A DNA stretch of 6,261 bases from Acidobacteriota bacterium (lineage in GTDB: Bacteria; Acidobacteriota; Terriglobia; Terriglobales; Acidobacteriaceae). The position numbers were made by a program, and so were the translations under genes. Positions 5,223-6,261 of the stretch are shown one piece after another. The notes below the pieces were generated by a model. The model saw only the letters and a program-made list of their open reading frames with translations. It ran no database searches and was not told the origin of the DNA. Location: the NCBI GenBank assembly GCA_021778875.1, contig JAJYBT010000168.1:1-6261 (forward strand), given 5' to 3'. How positions within the stretch are numbered: position 1 is the stretch's first letter; the number at the start of each line of letters is the position of its first letter.

Positions 5223-6022
5223 TGAAGGGGCGTTTTGCGAATACGCGGCTGGAGGCGGTTTACGGATTTGCGCTGCGGCTGTATCCGGCGCGCTTTCGCG
5301 AGGCGTACGCGCCGCTGATGCAACAGGCCTTTGGCGATGCACTGCGCGACCGCACACTTTCGCAACGAGCCTTCATTCCGCTCGTCTTTCGGGACCTTCT
5401 GATTTCACTTGCAAGGGAGCATCTGACCATGCTGCGTGAATCGCTTGCCCGCCCTGCCCTGCTCTTCAACGCCGCCGTACTGGCCGGCATTTCAACGGTG
5501 CTGGCGCTGGCGCTTTACGCCATTCCGCAACAGGTGCTGCGCCTGGGCGCGAACGATCCGCAGGTGCAACTTGCCGGGGACCTGACGGCCCGGCTGGAAC
5601 AGGGAGCGACGCCCGCCGAAGCAGTTCCTGGGGCGTCCATCGACATGGCGCGCAGCCTTGCGCCGTTCGTGATTGTGTATGACGATCAGGGCCGGCCGCT
5701 CGCCTCGCAGGCAACTCTGAATGGCAGTGTCCCCGCCCCGCCCGGCGGCGTCTTCGATTATGTACGCGTGCATGGGGAGGAGCGCGTGAGCTGGCAGCCG
5801 GTGCGCAGCTCGGCCGGGCCGGTTCGCATTGCGGCGGTGGTGATGCGGGTCAGCGGAGTGCATCCCGGCTTTGTGCTGGCGGGCCGTTCGCTGCGCGAGG
5901 TGGAAGCGCGCGAGCAGCTTGTCTGGATCCTGGCCGGACTCGCATGGCTGGCCATGCTCGGGCTGATTGCCATGGGGACGCTGGCCTTCGGGTGGTATAC
6001 GCGGCCGACGAAGACTGCCTGA
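5222..6022 (+). CDS. Two-span membrane protein with extracytoplasmic domain, PadR partner
   Basis: 266 residues, function not recognised. The N-terminal 77 residues are soluble and amphipathic, with LRLYPARFREAYAPLMQQAF (19-38) and a basic RDLLISLAREHLTMLRE helix. This pattern resembles the N-terminus I recall for acidobacterial duplicated orphan permeases (ADOP). A first membrane helix follows at about 78-101. An extracytoplasmic domain of about 130 residues contains FVIVYDDQGRPLASQ (149-163), a Pro/Gly-rich loop (PAPPGGVFD), VSWQPV and VRIAAVVMRV, then GFVLAGRSLREVEARE (216-231). This strand pattern is reminiscent of PAS/Cache-like sensor domains. A second membrane helix lies at about 232-258 with a short cytoplasmic tail. 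No FtsX permease, ATPase or kinase part is present. It is translationally coupled to PadR and probably controlled by it. Sensor, stress-response or permease-accessory roles are all possible. Confidence 0.88.
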   Translation: MKGRFANTRLEAVYGFALRLYPARFREAYAPLMQQAFGDALRDRTLSQRAFIPLVFRDLLISLAREHLTMLRESLARPALLFNAAVLAGISTVLALALYAIPQQVLRLGANDPQVQLAGDLTARLEQGATPAEAVPGASIDMARSLAPFVIVYDDQGRPLASQATLNGSVPAPPGGVFDYVRVHGEERVSWQPVRSSAGPVRIAAVVMRVSGVHPGFVLAGRSLREVEAREQLVWILAGLAWLAMLGLIAMGTLAFGWYTRPTKTA

Positions 6023-6031
6023 CGCGTCCGG

Positions 6032-6050
6032 CTTCTGCAGCACTCAGAAG
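6032..6050. terminator. Small hairpin between convergent genes
   Basis: CTTCTG and CAGAAG form a perfect 6-bp stem around a 7-base loop, midway between the stop of the membrane protein and the stop of guaA. No T-run flanks it. It may act weakly in both directions; evidence is only its symmetry and place. Confidence 0.3.
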
Positions 6051-6076
6051 GGAGCGGTCGAGCCTGTGCGAGGCGA

Positions 6077-6261
6077 CTACTCCCACTCGATGGTGCCGGG
6101 CGGCTTGGACGTGATGTCGTAGACGACGCGGTTGATGCCGCGGACCTCATTCACAATGCGGCTGGAGATGCGCTTGAGGACTTCATAGGGCAGCGGAGTC
6201 CAGTCGGCGGTCATGCCGTCCTCGGAGTGCACGGCGCGCACGGCGGCGGTGTAGGCGTAGG
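6077..6261 (-). CDS. guaA: GMP synthase (glutamine-hydrolysing), C-terminal fragment
   Basis: Only the last 60 codons and the TAG stop (6077-6079) are in the window; the gene continues past the right edge. The residues read from [10 protein letters not shown] through [15 protein letters not shown] and [17 protein letters not shown] to the terminal KPPGTIEWE. This is the dimerisation domain and the nearly invariant C-terminus of GuaA (E. coli ends KPPATIEWE). The enzyme is cytoplasmic and converts XMP to GMP with ATP and glutamine. The domain shown here contributes to the dimer and to substrate binding. It is convergent with the PadR operon, 54 bases between the stops. Nothing suggests a pseudogene in the visible part. 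Confidence 0.97.
   Translation of the reverse strand, partial: YAYTAAVRAVHSEDGMTADWTPLPYEVLKRISSRIVNEVRGINRVVYDITSKPPGTIEWE

Noticed and set aside
5758..6150. Minus-strand open frame (130 codons) spanning the end of the membrane protein gene and guaA
   Set aside because: Ser/Arg/Pro-rich shadow; in the guaA region a different frame gives the conserved GuaA C-terminus.

Overview
The window looks like a chromosomal segment from a GC-rich member of the Acidobacteriota (Terriglobia/Acidobacteriaceae-like). The basis is the mix of genes: a short-type class I phosphomannose isomerase, exported proteins of a kind I associate with acidobacterial genomes, a small PadR regulator with a membrane-protein partner, and a guaA gene. 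This is a judgement from protein character; no phylogenetic marker was tested. I see no mobile elements, rRNA or tRNA genes, or CRISPR arrays.

Layout from left to right. Bases 1-88 hold no clear gene. A minus-strand phosphomannose isomerase gene (manA-type) occupies 89-1123. A divergent spacer of about 310 bases carries a promoter candidate for each side. Then come plus-strand genes: a 399-residue exported protein of unknown function (1434-2633); a YetF/YcaP-type (DUF421) membrane protein (about 2779-3366); a 461-residue exported protein with an internally duplicated beta-rich domain (3431-4816); and a tight two-gene operon of a PadR repressor (4881-5222) and a two-span membrane protein (5222-6022). 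The window closes with the C-terminal 60 residues of GMP synthase (guaA) on the minus strand, convergent with the operon and running off the right edge.

How the genes relate. manA feeds mannose-6-phosphate/fructose-6-phosphate interconversion and guaA makes GMP; both are housekeeping genes and need not be linked to the middle block. The middle block is envelope-oriented: two secreted proteins and two membrane proteins. The two secreted-protein genes have good Shine-Dalgarno sites and similar TAGAAT -10 boxes. The DUF421 and PadR genes lack a Shine-Dalgarno and have a -10-like box ending six to seven bases before the ATG, which suggests leaderless transcripts.

The most noteworthy item is the PadR operon. 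An AT-rich island (about 30% GC by hand count) carries a perfect 8-bp inverted repeat embedded in the likely promoter. The downstream protein has a cytoplasmic N-terminal motif resembling the start of acidobacterial orphan permeases, but in place of a permease it carries one extracytoplasmic domain between two membrane helices. It may be a minimal PadR-linked sensor or accessory protein.
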